64,000 nucleotides of DNA from Gnetum montanum (taxonomy: Eukaryota; Streptophyta; Gnetopsida; Gnetales; Gnetaceae), in NCBI GenBank assembly GCA_015680685.1, contig MNCI01014538.1:324784-388783 (forward strand), in the 5' to 3' direction. The translations under genes were made by a program, and so were the position numbers. This document shows, one piece after another, positions 54,091 through 64,000 of this stretch; position 1 is the stretch's first letter, and the number at the start of each line of letters is the position of its first letter. The notes beneath the pieces are model-generated. The model searched no databases and had not been told where the DNA came from. It saw only the letters and a list, made by a program, of their open reading frames with translations.

Positions 54091-54545
54091 CCAATGGCCA
54101 AGTGTCCTTAAATTTTAATGTTTAAGTAATTAATTAATCAAAATCACTTCCTTGTTTTTTTTCTTTTTTGTTAAGTAATGATGTTTTCATAGGATTGTGG
54201 TGGTCCTATGGTGATAAGTTTAGGATGAGGTACTACGATGTCATTAGTAAAGATATGGACTTAGTTTAAAACCTAAATAGATAGGTATGATATTCATTTT
54301 AATCACAATTGGCACAAGAACCTATTACAAGCATGATAAAGTATCTCACGTCCTAATCTATGCAATTGCTTCTCATCCCATTATTCACCTAACTATTGCA
54401 TACGGTTATGTACCTAATGATTTTTGTATAGTATGATATAAGATCACAACCAAAGTGATTCTGTGTTGTTTGGAATAAAGGCATGATTCACATTTAACTT
54501 CTAAGGTACCCACGGACATCTATAGAAGTGGTTATGCAAGGTCAT
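54091..54545 (+). other. Element E end segment before insertion I
   Basis: AT-rich non-coding sequence. ACGGACATCTATAGAAGTGG and TTATGCAAGG (54511-54541) align with A at 2218-2252, so E is cut by element I within the conserved block. GTCAT (54541-54545) is the predicted left TSD of I. Confidence 0.6.
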
Positions 54546-55414
54546 TGATGAGCAACTAGGCAATCCAACACTTTACCATACAAGTCACAAGCGTTCACGT
54601 GTGACCAAATCGTAATTCATGGATGGGCAATATAAGTATGCTAGTTGTTGATAGCTGATTCGCAATCATTGTATTCTCATGTTGAGTTAGTGAAGTATAA
54701 GTAGTGTGGTTTAACTCTCAATGATATATATAATATTATGGTGTTTTGGGCTCAAATTAATCCTAAGTTCTTTCATAATGAAGATAACAGTAAAGTCTAA
54801 TTCTATGTGATAATAGAAATATAAATCTATCCTAGCCTATGGTGATAAGCATCTATTCCTGGCTTACCATGCATGCCCTAGGCTATTGTAACTATTACTA
54901 GGATTACCAAGTGAATCTACTACTGAGCACATCAAGTGAAATCACTATTGGGTTACTAAATGATTACACTTAAACATTGAAACCAATTGTACTTATCTCG
55001 TCTTACTAATGGACATTGTAAAAGTAAAGTACTTAGAAAATGTAAAGAACTTAATCAAAGCATATTAAAAAATAAAAGTAACCTAAGTGAGACATTACAA
55101 TGGTAAGAAATGATATCAATTTTTATTATCAATCATGAATTATGTCTAGGTACAATCCACTTGAATAAAGGCTTTGTACACATGTTAGTTACCACACTAT
55201 AGGTAATCACTTCAAATCTAATTCTAAGTGTAACTCATGAAAAGAAACTGTAAAAATTTTACTAAGTTTTGCACAAAGTTGTTCATTTGATGCAATGGTG
55301 GGTTGGTTTTTATAGTGAGAACAATAACCCAGTACATCGTATCTACAATAATGTAATTAGAGCTATGACATTGTAGATGTGATATCGCATTTGATGACTA
55401 ATATGGTTCTATCA
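54546..55414 (-). repeat. Element I 3' LTR (869 bp)
   Basis: On the minus strand it starts TGATAGAACC (55414) and ends GTTGCTCATCA (54546). U3 holds one TGCGATATCACATC and AGCTATGACATT-related motifs. The TATA-like ACTATAAAAACC is at about 55318-55307. The preceding G-rich tract reads GTCAGTTGTGGAGGTA (55430-55415). Confidence 0.78.
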
Positions 55415-55556
55415 TACCTCCACAACTGACTAAAACTTGTTCTTGATTTAAAACAAAAGAAGGATAGTGTTCTTTACAAAATTTTGAGGTGTAGTTAGAC
55501 TTTGACATGACTACTTATATACACTACTATCTTGACTCTGAATGTTACATTATGGT

Positions 55557-56591
55557 TGGTGCAGGGGGTGTTGCACCATAATAGACCATAATAGAATCCA
55601 ATCCACAACTTTGAAGTAGATCTTGCATAGAAAATAAGAATAACATAATAATGGAGAAAATCTCCCTTATATTAAGATAATTTTCAAACTATATAGAAAA
55701 TACATCAAAGATGAGGAGCCAAGCTCAACTCACAACTCTTCCAAGGATCTTAGAGGCCACACTTGTCCTCTCTTAATTCTCAATCACTCACAATGGAGCC
55801 CAAGCTCAAGACAAGACACTTATAAGAGATTTTCCTAACCTCTCTAAACTATTCTCCCTTTCCTTTCACTCCACTTCCTTGCATAAGCTCTCTTCTTGCA
55901 CAAGATCTCCTCGTTCAAGAGCTCTCTCTCTTGCCCTTTATTGTGATGTTTAACTTTCAATGTTTGCACTTCAGCACTTTTCACTACAATCCTTGTCACT
56001 ATGACACTTGGCACTACAACACTTACAATGATAAATTACATCAATATTTATAAGCAACCAAAAGGTAAAAATCCTAGAAACCTTTCCTCAAATAAACTTG
56101 AGGTTCTTTAGATGTTTCCCAAGTCTTCTAACTTTCTTCCTAACTATTTTAACCTTGCTCTAGTTATTTCCATCTTTCTTTGCCTATTTCTCGAATTCGA
56201 ATGGCATTTTCAAAAGTTTCCCCATGTGTCTAGATCATATTTGCCTTCATGTAGACATCTTTTGTAAAGGCCTTACTCTTAGGAGAGACATCTACTATTT
56301 TTAGTAGACATCTATTCTTCAGGGGAGACATCTTTGAAAAGATGTCTATCTTTTTGGGGAAACGTCTCTTCTAAAGGTGCCAAAAATAAAAATGCCCATT
56401 TTGATGGCAAGAGCCTTCGGATGCCTCCCAACAAGTCCCCATAGTTCTTGGAACCTCCTAAACTCATCAAAGTGAGCCAAAAAACCTCTAAACATGCTAA
56501 AACATCCAAGAATCATCCTCAATAAAATCAACAAAAAAATTCATAAAATGTAGGGTAGAACTAGGGGATCAAAAGAGGTGTCCCTACACCA
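55557..56591 (-). repeat. Solo LTR J (1,035 bp) in element I
   Basis: Inverted ends TGGTGCAGGG and CCCTACACCA and a perfect 5-bp TSD, ATGGT (55552-55556 and 56592-56596), define it. A minus-strand TATA-like GCTTATAAATATTG lies at 56055-56042. No PBS, coding region or second LTR accompanies it, so it is a solo LTR left by recombination between LTRs, or a small non-autonomous element. A cluster of AGACATCT units (56283-56350) contains a perfect hairpin at 56326-56347. The family is unrelated to the others here. Confidence 0.8.
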
Positions 56592-56689
56592 ATGGTTTGA
56601 GTGGGTTTTACAAAATTATCATGCATTGCATGATTGACACAATTTTGAGAAACCAAAACAACAAAATAAAACAAAATGATAAAGTTTGA

Positions 56690-59481
56690 TGTATCCTCGT
56701 GTCCTTGGATGTGGTGGCTCGTCCATCGACTTCTCTCCTTTGTCATTAGGCTTTGTCATTTGGACTTCTTTCCTTTATTATTGACTTCTTTCCTCTTCTA
56801 CTCTATGATCATGTACCTTCCAAGAGAATTCTACAATGTTTGCTAGAGTCAATACCTCCCATGGGCATGGCAGCTATGGAAACATCTTGTTTTCCTTCAC
56901 ATACCAAGCTGCAAACTGTCATCTTTCTTCTTCAAATGCCCTAGCCACTTTTCTTAATTCTTAATAGTTAGTTATTGTATAGGCCAAGTTTGTTGCTACA
57001 TCCTTTTGATCATAGTAGCTTGCTTTAACTGCTTCAAGGTTAGAGTTTATGATGTGCAATTTCTATTATGCATCATTCTTGTTTACAAACTCCTTCTCAT
57101 ACATTGCATATATTGTGGTCACATGCTACTCCTATTTAGTTCTAGGCTTTCCTACTATTAACATGGCTAGAATAGCATAATAAAGGCTTGCTAACCCCAT
57201 GTATTCTACTAGGTCCTTGATCTACAGATCATTATTCTGGATTTCTACTTGGTATATGTAGGTAAGTCCATCTAAGATAGGTTGTGATCCAGGTGTTTGC
57301 ATGGTGATGGTGTTAATCTTGGCTTTGTCCATCTAGTTTCTTTTTTATTGATTTGCTTATACATGCCCACCTAATCTCTAAAGTGCTCTTTTAGCCTCTC
57401 ATGCTTCTTAGCCTCATTTTTCCATACACTAATTTCAATAGTAGCTTTTTGATGGATCACATGAATTCCTTCATTAATAGGATTCTATTCTCTCTAGTCA
57501 ATTTCCTCATATCTTGGTTAACTCTGGAAAATTGTTCTCTTAATTGATGAATGCTCTCTTCTAGTATATTCTTTTGCTTTTCTATATTAGTCAACCTTTT
57601 ATTTTCAACAAAAATTCTTTTATTTTCTTCTTTAATGATAGTTAATGCTTTAGCATATGCATATGTTTGAGCTTCTGCCACAGAGGCATTTCACATTACC
57701 TTTTTCCTTTCCATCTCTACTTGAATGTTCATGACCACAAGTTAGATTACCTACTCTATTCTAAATTTATCTAGTTGGTCTAGCATTATGTACTATGCAA
57801 GGTCTTTTCTTTTTTCTCTTAATTTTATTAATTTAGCTTGCAACCTCTACACTTCATTCTCTGCATGTATGAATCTAGTTTCTGCCATGACAAGCTTGCT
57901 CTTTGTTGACATTAGATCTAACTGTACTATAGTGATATCACTTGGGATATCAAAGAGATTCTACATTACTTAGCCTATCTGTAGTGACATCCCAAGAGAT
58001 ATCACTTGGGATGTCTTCATGTTCTTGTGGGGTCATGGATGTATTAGCTATCATTTCAGCATATTTGATTCCAATGATATCTACTAGTGGCATAATGGGA
58101 ACATGGAATGATTCCTTAATGTGATCCATGATCACCTTTTCTACTTCTGTTACATCCTACTGTTGCATTATCACAACTATGGCTACTTTTCCTATTTCCA
58201 ACATGACTTGAAAGGATGTAGCATTCCTAGAAATTTATTATGCCCAATCTTTATCCTCTACTACTTGCAATGACATTTGACCACTAAAAAGTCCTATTAA
58301 TACTGCAGGCCTAACAAAATTATCTTTAACCATATATAGTATAGGACCTTCCCTACTTCTCGAACTTATAACTTCAACAATATGTTGTAGGTGCTTCATT
58401 CAAGATCGATAATCCTATTATGCTTGTGGAGCACTTGATTCAAGTCTATCACTAGCTAGAGTTAACCTATTGCATCCTCCTTGTTCTTGTCTAGTAGCTT
58501 AGATATTTCTTGCAGGCATGGATCTTGTTGCTTCCTTAGTGCTAACTGGCTTCTCCAGCTAATCCTTCTTTGTGGATACTGGTTTAGACATTTTAGCATA
58601 GGATGTGTTCAGGGCCTTATGTAGGATATCATTTGTGTAACCCAAAATTTTTGCTTACCTTCACAACCTTTTGATAAGGCCAGAAAATGACAAAGTAACC
58701 TTTGCTACCTTTTTTTCTTTGAATATTCTTTGAATCTCTAGGAATAATATATGAGCCATGTTTACATTGAATTTCCCCATGAGAATAGTGCTTCCTCTTG
58801 TAGTGTAGATAGAAATTCTGTTCAATCTCTTAGTAGAAAAAATATGGTAGGTCTCAATCTTAAAATATATTTTCTCCTTAGCAAATAATTTACTATATTC
58901 TTTATCTACTTTTTCATAAGCCCTTTGTAGCCATAACCTCTTTGCATTTGTGTTAGATCTAGTGGATATCTATGCTATGTTTGCTCTGACATTAGGAATA
59001 TTTAGTTCCTTAGTGATTACTTCAACTGAATAAGGTACTGTGACTCCTTCAATCTTAACTATGGCATGATCCTACTTATTTTCCAAAACTAATATACTTC
59101 TCCTAAATACCATTCACCATTTCTTGATAGAGTTGGCCAAAGAGGAGAGACTTGAAGTTACTCTTGAACATTTTTATGAGAAAATTCATGAATGGTTCAA
59201 AATTGAGTTCCACAATGACTATGGACATGATTGATTTCTCCTAGATGGCTTGAAGACATTTTATTGACAACATGAGGTATTTTCCTTACTCTAGAGATGG
59301 TAGTACTTTAGCTCAACTTATGTAGAGTGTTTAGTTACAAATGTTTGTTGATAGATGCTGAAGGAATGAGCCTCTTGCTCAACTTATCAAGTCTATTTTC
59401 TAGTTTGTCCTTTGCCTCTACCTCTAGGATTTTGTCTCTTTGTTGTGAGGGCCCTCCTTTTGGGGGTCTTTTATGAGCTAT
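56690..59481 (-). pseudogene. Element I extra ORF (aORF)
   Basis: Homologous along its length to the aORFs of A and F. The start codon has become ATA (59481; AHKRPPKGGPSQQ). The domain region reads AKRLWLQRAYEKVDKEYSKL, KIETYHIFSTKRLNRIS and GYTNDILHKALNTSYAK. The coiled coil has an open stretch at 57457-57681 (AEAQTYAYAKALTIIKEENK). Near the end are AMLIVGKPRTK, FAAWYVKENKMFP and LPCPWEVLTLANI, then PPHPRTR near 56700. At least two frameshifts and many stops are present. Confidence 0.7.
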
Positions 59482-59870
59482 TTTCAATCATAAGGAATTT
59501 ATTTAGATTTCCTAAGAATTTCAAATAAGCTTCTAATGGTTCAGAATTCCTTCTCAAGTTCTTAGACTTAATCAAAATTTTACCCTTATTATTACTTATA
59601 GCTTTTGGTAGGATTCCAAAGTTAGGAAAATTTCAAAAAGAAAACCTCATTAGTTGTACTTTTAATTTTTATGACCTCTCACAATTATAGTTTAGGAGGA
59701 ACGATTAAGTTCATTAGCTCTTATTCCATTATTTGATCAAGATTTGATTGTTTGTTCTTATTCTTATCTTTAATATACTCTTATGGACATTAAGAAAATT
59801 TGCCTCAACTTAGCATATCTACGTGCAATGCTCTCCCCCATGACTAAGTTGATCACTCCATGATCAAGAG
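59482..59870 (-). other. Element I decayed intron region upstream of the aORF
   Basis: On the minus strand, AACTTAGTCATGGGGGAGAG (about 59852-59833) occupies the place it has after the donor in A, C, F and G. The acceptor has decayed from GATTGCAG to GATTGAAA directly before the former ATG. No usable donor or acceptor remains. Confidence 0.4.
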
Positions 59871-60008
59871 AATCCAAGAATCACACAAATCGAAGCTACG
59901 GTGAGGAGGTTATGAGCCTTGACAAGTTTGGTTGCTAAAAAGTTAGAAAAATAGCATGAACTCCGTATACATCAAATGAGAAGAATGAAAAATTTCCTAA
60001 ATCCTTGA

Positions 60009-60100
60009 ATATATATATAGGTTTCTATGGTGGTGACATCATAGATATAACATTGTAGCTACAATTTTGTAGGGCCTAATACATCATAGCTATGACATTA
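60009..60100 (-). promoter_or_regulatory. Element I internal promoter-like site
   Basis: On the minus strand, AATGTCATAGCTATGATG, TTGTAGCTACAATG and TTATATCTATGATG precede CTATATATATAT (60020-60009). Element I's own LTR U3 has ACAATGTCATAGCTC and TTGTAGATACGATG in the same order before its TATA box. The internal site thus resembles the LTR of the same element. Confidence 0.5.
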
Positions 60101-60402
60101 CCTTTGAAAAATTTTAAATTCTAAGCATTTTTTGATGAAAAAATTAAGTCAAATGAATTGTTTGGAAGATGTAGAGGTGGCTTGAATAGTTATTGATCAT
60201 GGATGATTCTTATAATGTGGAAATTTTGACATTAGAAATGTGTAAAAGAAGGAATATTAGCAAAGTAAATTGATTAGGTTTATTGGAGATGGCTAGTAGG
60301 AATTCTATCAAGTATGATCAGTCATGTGTATATAGGAAAGTGAAAATCATTATTCAAGTGCTCTTGGAAGTGTAAGATGATGTGAAATTAATCATTAGGT
60401 AT
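60101..60402 (-). other. Unassigned 300 bp of element I upstream of its internal promoter
   Basis: AT-rich sequence with no ORF, repeat or motif that I recognise. By position it should be the non-coding block after pol of element I. Confidence 0.4.
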
Positions 60403-61272
60403 TGATGAATTGTAAATCGACTAGGCCCCATTAACTAGGCCTCATCGATGCATGATTTAATGTGTTCATGTGGCCTCATCAATGTAGTGTCTATTTTTTC
60501 CTATAAATATGTGCTCACTTGCCATGTTTATGGCATATATTGTCATAGTTGTAATAGAGCTCTTGTACTTTTGTCATTTAAAAGTTAGAATATTTTTCTA
60601 AGTGCCTACAGTAGGAGTCAAAGAGTGTACAAATATTTGTTCAAGCATTGTTGTACCTGAGCAGAATAATGTGTGGCAATAAAGATGACCTTTTTGATAA
60701 ACCTTCTAACACTTGGAAAGAGATTAGTTGCTTATTTATGCATTCAATGTTTTGCACAATTTTCTTTAATGCTTTAAGTAATTAAATAATAAATTAAGCT
60801 AAATTAAGCTAGCTTAAATAGTAATTAATTAAGCACATAAGTACAACCACTTCAAGCATACGCTTTGCGCTTAGTAATCCCTATAGTGTTTAATGTTTGG
60901 TAACCTAGTAGCATTAAACGTGTTTAGGATGTGTACAGTAAGCAAAAACAAATACTTATGTTAGGATTAGTTAGGAGTAGCTTGTTAGATTAAATTAGAA
61001 ATTTAATTATTTTATTTTATTCATTATTCTTTATCCTTAGGTGACTTAAAACATAAAACATAAAAAATGATAAAAATCATATGCCTCAATTGCAAGTAAC
61101 CATACCTTTACATTTCACGGGTGTAATTGGGAAGACAACAATTACAATAGTTAATTTCACCTCCTAGAGACCTGTGTGCTTAGAAGGATATAAGTCCATG
61201 AAATTTGACTAGATCACCCATGAACGCTTAGTGATTTGTATGGTTGGGCATGGGTCTACTCACTGCTCATAA
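60403..61272 (+). repeat. Element K 5' LTR (870 bp)
   Basis: It starts TGATGAATTGTAAATCG and ends ACTGCTCATAA (CA changed to AA). U3 has AGGCCCC and AGGCCTCATCGATG units instead of GATATC palindromes. The TATA box CTATAAATA is at 60501-60509. AATAAAGATGA near 60680 is the likely polyadenylation signal. Confidence 0.87.
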
Positions 61273-61273
61273 T

Positions 61274-61291
61274 TAGCACCGTTGCTGAGAA
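61274..61291 (+). promoter_or_regulatory. Element K primer-binding site (tRNA-Asp)
   Basis: TAGCACCGTTGCTGAGAA, one base after the LTR. It differs from the tRNA-Asp complement by a few transitions. Confidence 0.75.
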
Positions 61292-61447
61292 CTTGTAGTT
61301 TGATACATGCACTATCTAGAACTTAGTGAATATTATTTAGGATCATTGGATTGAACCCAAAGTTCATAATCATTTTTAAAAAAATAAATACATCACAATT
61401 AATCAAAACTAAACTACAAGCACACTGAGAAACTATTTATAATAAAA

Positions 61448-63860
61448 ATGTCTTCTTCTTCTCATAGGTAAGACAATTCTAAGTCAATAGTACCATAAGA
61501 ATGTAGAGTGGTGTACACTCATCTTGATGATTTTGTATCTAATTTTACTTACATCCTCCATCAAGATGAACAAATGCAATAGCAAGACATGGAGGCGAAT
61601 GTTGTATTGCCACCTAACTGATCTGTTCCCAAGATGCTACTCTAAATGCTTTCAAAGTTGGACATCGAGGAGCTTCATGGAGAGTATGTTGTGGAAGATC
61701 ATGACTTCCAGGAATACTATCCCACTTAGACACAACATAAATGAGATTGGCAATAGGAAAAGCACCATGAAGACATGAAGGGGAAATGGTTCACCAATCC
61801 CTTGTTCCTACTAAATCAAAAGGATAATGAGGAACCTCTTTCTGAGGGTTCTCACCATGTAGACTTTCCAGCTCTTAACTCTAATGAAGGGGAGCCAAAC
61901 CCAAATCCTAAATTAGTGATCAACAATCTAGGTTCTAGTAATAATGAGCCCCATAGTCGTGGGAGTTCTAACAAAGGGAGTCAAAGCAAGAACTTAGACA
62001 AGCATAATGATGATCACTTTAAAGATCATGATCATGATAAATGCAGGGGAAGTCACAGACACCATAGTGGTGGTAGTTCTCCTCCCTCTTCATCTGGTTC
62101 AACTTCCTCCTCCAAATCTAAGCAAAATAATAGATGGCGAGACAACAATGATAATCGCAGAGACTACCATGAACAAAGGGATGGCAGAGAAAATCATAAG
62201 GATCATCGAGATCATGATGATGAACCTCTACTAGCCACTCAAAATATGTCCAACATCATAGAGGCTATCAGAATTCCTACCAGGCATGTGAAAGATAGCC
62301 GAATCAAAAGGCTAGACATGAACAATATTCCTAGATTTAAAGGGGGATATAACTTAGATCCTCAAACGCATTTACAAGCCTTTCACAATGCCTGTGCCTT
62401 ACAAAATATTGAAAATTATTGGAAAAAGCTTAAGCTATTTTCCAAAACACTCATCAAGTAAGCAGAAAGCTGGTACCTACCTTTGAAACTAGAATTAATC
62501 CTTCAATGGAGTACAATGCTAGAACTATTTAATGACAAGTATCAGATGTACTCCAAAGTGTCAAACTTGTGAAGGCAAATCAAAGGCTAGAAACAAGGAA
62601 CACATGAGCCCTTGGCTACCACCATGAGCAAATATTATCCATTATTACATCGCTGCCCTGTCCATGGTTACTCTCAGTGAGAACAACTATGTCATGTCAT
62701 AGATGGACTTCACTCAGAAACATGGAGAATCCTTAGGATCTATGCCCAAGGAAGATTTTTGGAATTAAGAGCCCATCAAATACAAAGATTAATAGAGTAA
62801 CTAACTAAAGAGGAAGGAGAGTTGAGGAAATGAGAAAGTGTTGAGGAGTATAATTGGGATCCTCCCATTAGAAAAAGAGAGGTTTGATTCTATGATAGTG
62901 AGGGGGAAGCACAACTTGATGAAGGGATGGATCAAGAAGCCTTGCCAGTTCAAAAATATGTATCTAAGATTCTAGTTATGGTTGACAAAATGTGGGAATC
63001 ATTGGATGAAAAATTTTAGACTACTCTGAAAATTGTAGAAGAATCCAAAGAACAAGGTAGTGATCATGACTATAGGAGAAGGAAAGAAGCTAAACGTGCC
63101 TATTAAAGGGGTAAGAGCAAAGTTACTATAGTAGAAGAAGTTGTGGAGTTTGAATTGGATAATGATGATGGGTGTGACATCTACCACTATGAACATCCCA
63201 AGGGATGTTGCCCTATTGTATCACACTTATAGAAATCTAGGGTGTATACTCTAAACCCTAAACTAATATGAAGGCAAGCACCTAGAAGGTTGCCTTATCC
63301 ACAAGGCAACACAAGGTAGTTTCACCAACAACAATAGGCTTATTATTCAAGTGGAGTCATACCACAACCACATCAGTAGTATCAGTAGTGGTAACATCCA
63401 TAGTCATGGGGTCTGCCACCACCAAGGTAGCAGTACTATTACAAGTAGCCATATTCGTATGGGTATAATGATCAGCAACCAATGTCTCTGCATGACTCTT
63501 TTGATTATGCTTCTTTTGAGCATCACTACTGCCCTCTAGAGTATTATAGAACTCATTCTCCACCTACTAGAGGGGAAACCCCGTATCCCTATCATCCTCC
63601 TCATCCTTCAGCACATGCTCCTCTACTCTCAACCCAATTACCACTTGCTCCATTTATGTAGGGTAAGCTTCAATCCCAACCACAACAACGTAATGCTACC
63701 AAGTCCATTAACTTATAGCCATCTCCTCAACCAAGTGGTTCAGAACCTGGATCTTGTAAAAGACCATTCTTCTAAACTAATAGCCCTACTAAGCCCTCAC
63801 CTACTTATGCGGTTGGTCATCCTATACATCCATTCCTTTCAAGAGCCTTTAAAAAAAATG
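61448..63860 (+). pseudogene. Element K gag
   Basis: Starts MSSSSHR at ATG 61448. The 228-codon stretch 61775-62461 is open in the same frame. It covers a Ser/Asn/His-rich linker and the capsid-like core (SRIKRLDMNNIPRFKGGY, ACALQNIENYWKKLKLF). The knuckle near 63173-63205 reads CDIYHYEHPKGCC, with one Cys lost to Tyr. The tail (YSYGYNDQQPMSLHDSF, TPYPYHPPHPSAHAP) matches that of F. Stops are mainly TAG. Confidence 0.83.
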
Positions 63861-64000
63861 CTACTCAAGATCTACACTATTATGTTAACCCATGTTGTAT
63901 CTGATTGGATCAAGGTTGGAAACCTTCCTAGGAAAGGAGATGATCTTGAAAGTCCTCTCATCTATTTGTTGATTGTTAGCAATGAGCCATGTAAGGCTCT
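63861..64000 (+). pseudogene. Element K protease start, cut by the window
   Basis: IMLTHVVSDWIKVGNLPRKG, then SPLIYLLIVSNEPCKA, aligns with the region just before the protease active site in G. The active site itself would lie past 64000. Confidence 0.7.

Larger units (their letters stand above)
54546..60402 (-). mobile_element. Element I: Athila-like element with aORF, minus strand
   Basis: The 3' LTR (54546-55414), G-rich tract, aORF, decayed intron and internal promoter-like site can be read from right to left. It contains solo LTR J and is interrupted at 60403 by element K. Its pol and 5' LTR would lie to the right of K, outside the window. Confidence 0.78.
60403..64000 (+). mobile_element. 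Element K: Athila-like element, 5' part
   Basis: 5' LTR, tRNA-Asp PBS, gag and the start of protease; it continues past the window. The LTR belongs to the same subfamily as F: GCCATGTTTATGGCAT and AGAGCTCTTG are shared. The left TSD would be GGTAT (60398-60402). Confidence 0.85.

Noticed and set aside
56312-56534. Two overlapping minus-strand ORFs of 62-65 codons
   Set aside because: They lie within the solo LTR J and show no protein family signal.

Overview
The window is plant nuclear heterochromatin. Every base that can be assigned belongs to LTR retrotransposons, and no host gene, rRNA, tRNA or CRISPR array was found. Two features point to a land plant: primer-binding sites complementary to the plant tRNA-Asp 3' end, as in the Athila/Tat branch of Ty3/gypsy, and a Del/Tekay-type chromovirus with a 2.5-kb LTR. 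The depth of nesting and the decay of the coding regions suggest a large, slowly purged genome, such as a gymnosperm or fern. The species cannot be named from this sequence.

I use letters for the elements. A (1-6949, +) is an Athila-like copy with pol deleted and a long extra ORF. It sits inside chromovirus B (minus; 6950-9076 and 15612-18196). B is also interrupted by C (9077-15611, +), a pol-deleted Athila-like copy with a perfect TCATC target-site duplication (TSD). B itself lies in the extra ORF of an older element D (18197 to about 18375). Next comes E (+), which is split into pieces at about 18376-19263, 42008-46927 and 52765-54545. E is interrupted by F (minus, 19264-42007, TSD AACAT), by copia element H (46928-52764, TSD ATAAT) and by I (minus, from 54546). 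F's 3' LTR is in turn split by G (+, 19821 into the gap at 29276-29876). I contains a solo LTR J (55557-56591, TSD ATGGT) and is interrupted at 60403 by K (+), which runs off the window.

The Athila-like elements share the order LTR, tRNA-Asp PBS, gag, protease, RT, RNase H, integrase, a long non-coding block, an extra ORF (aORF) in A, F and I, a G-rich tract and the LTR. All coding regions carry stops, most often TAG, or frameshifts, and several have lost catalytic residues.

The most interesting signal lies between pol and the aORF. In A, F and I there is a TATA box preceded by motifs resembling each element's own LTR U3. Downstream of it in A, F, C and G is a probable intron of 210-310 nt. 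Its CTAAY branch point lies 23-24 nt before an AG that directly abuts the next ATG. The aORF protein, about 930-950 codons long, joins a domain resembling the 'putative plant transposon protein' family to a long coiled coil. This looks like a self-contained, spliced third gene with its own internal promoter. C and G keep the splice site but have lost the aORF.
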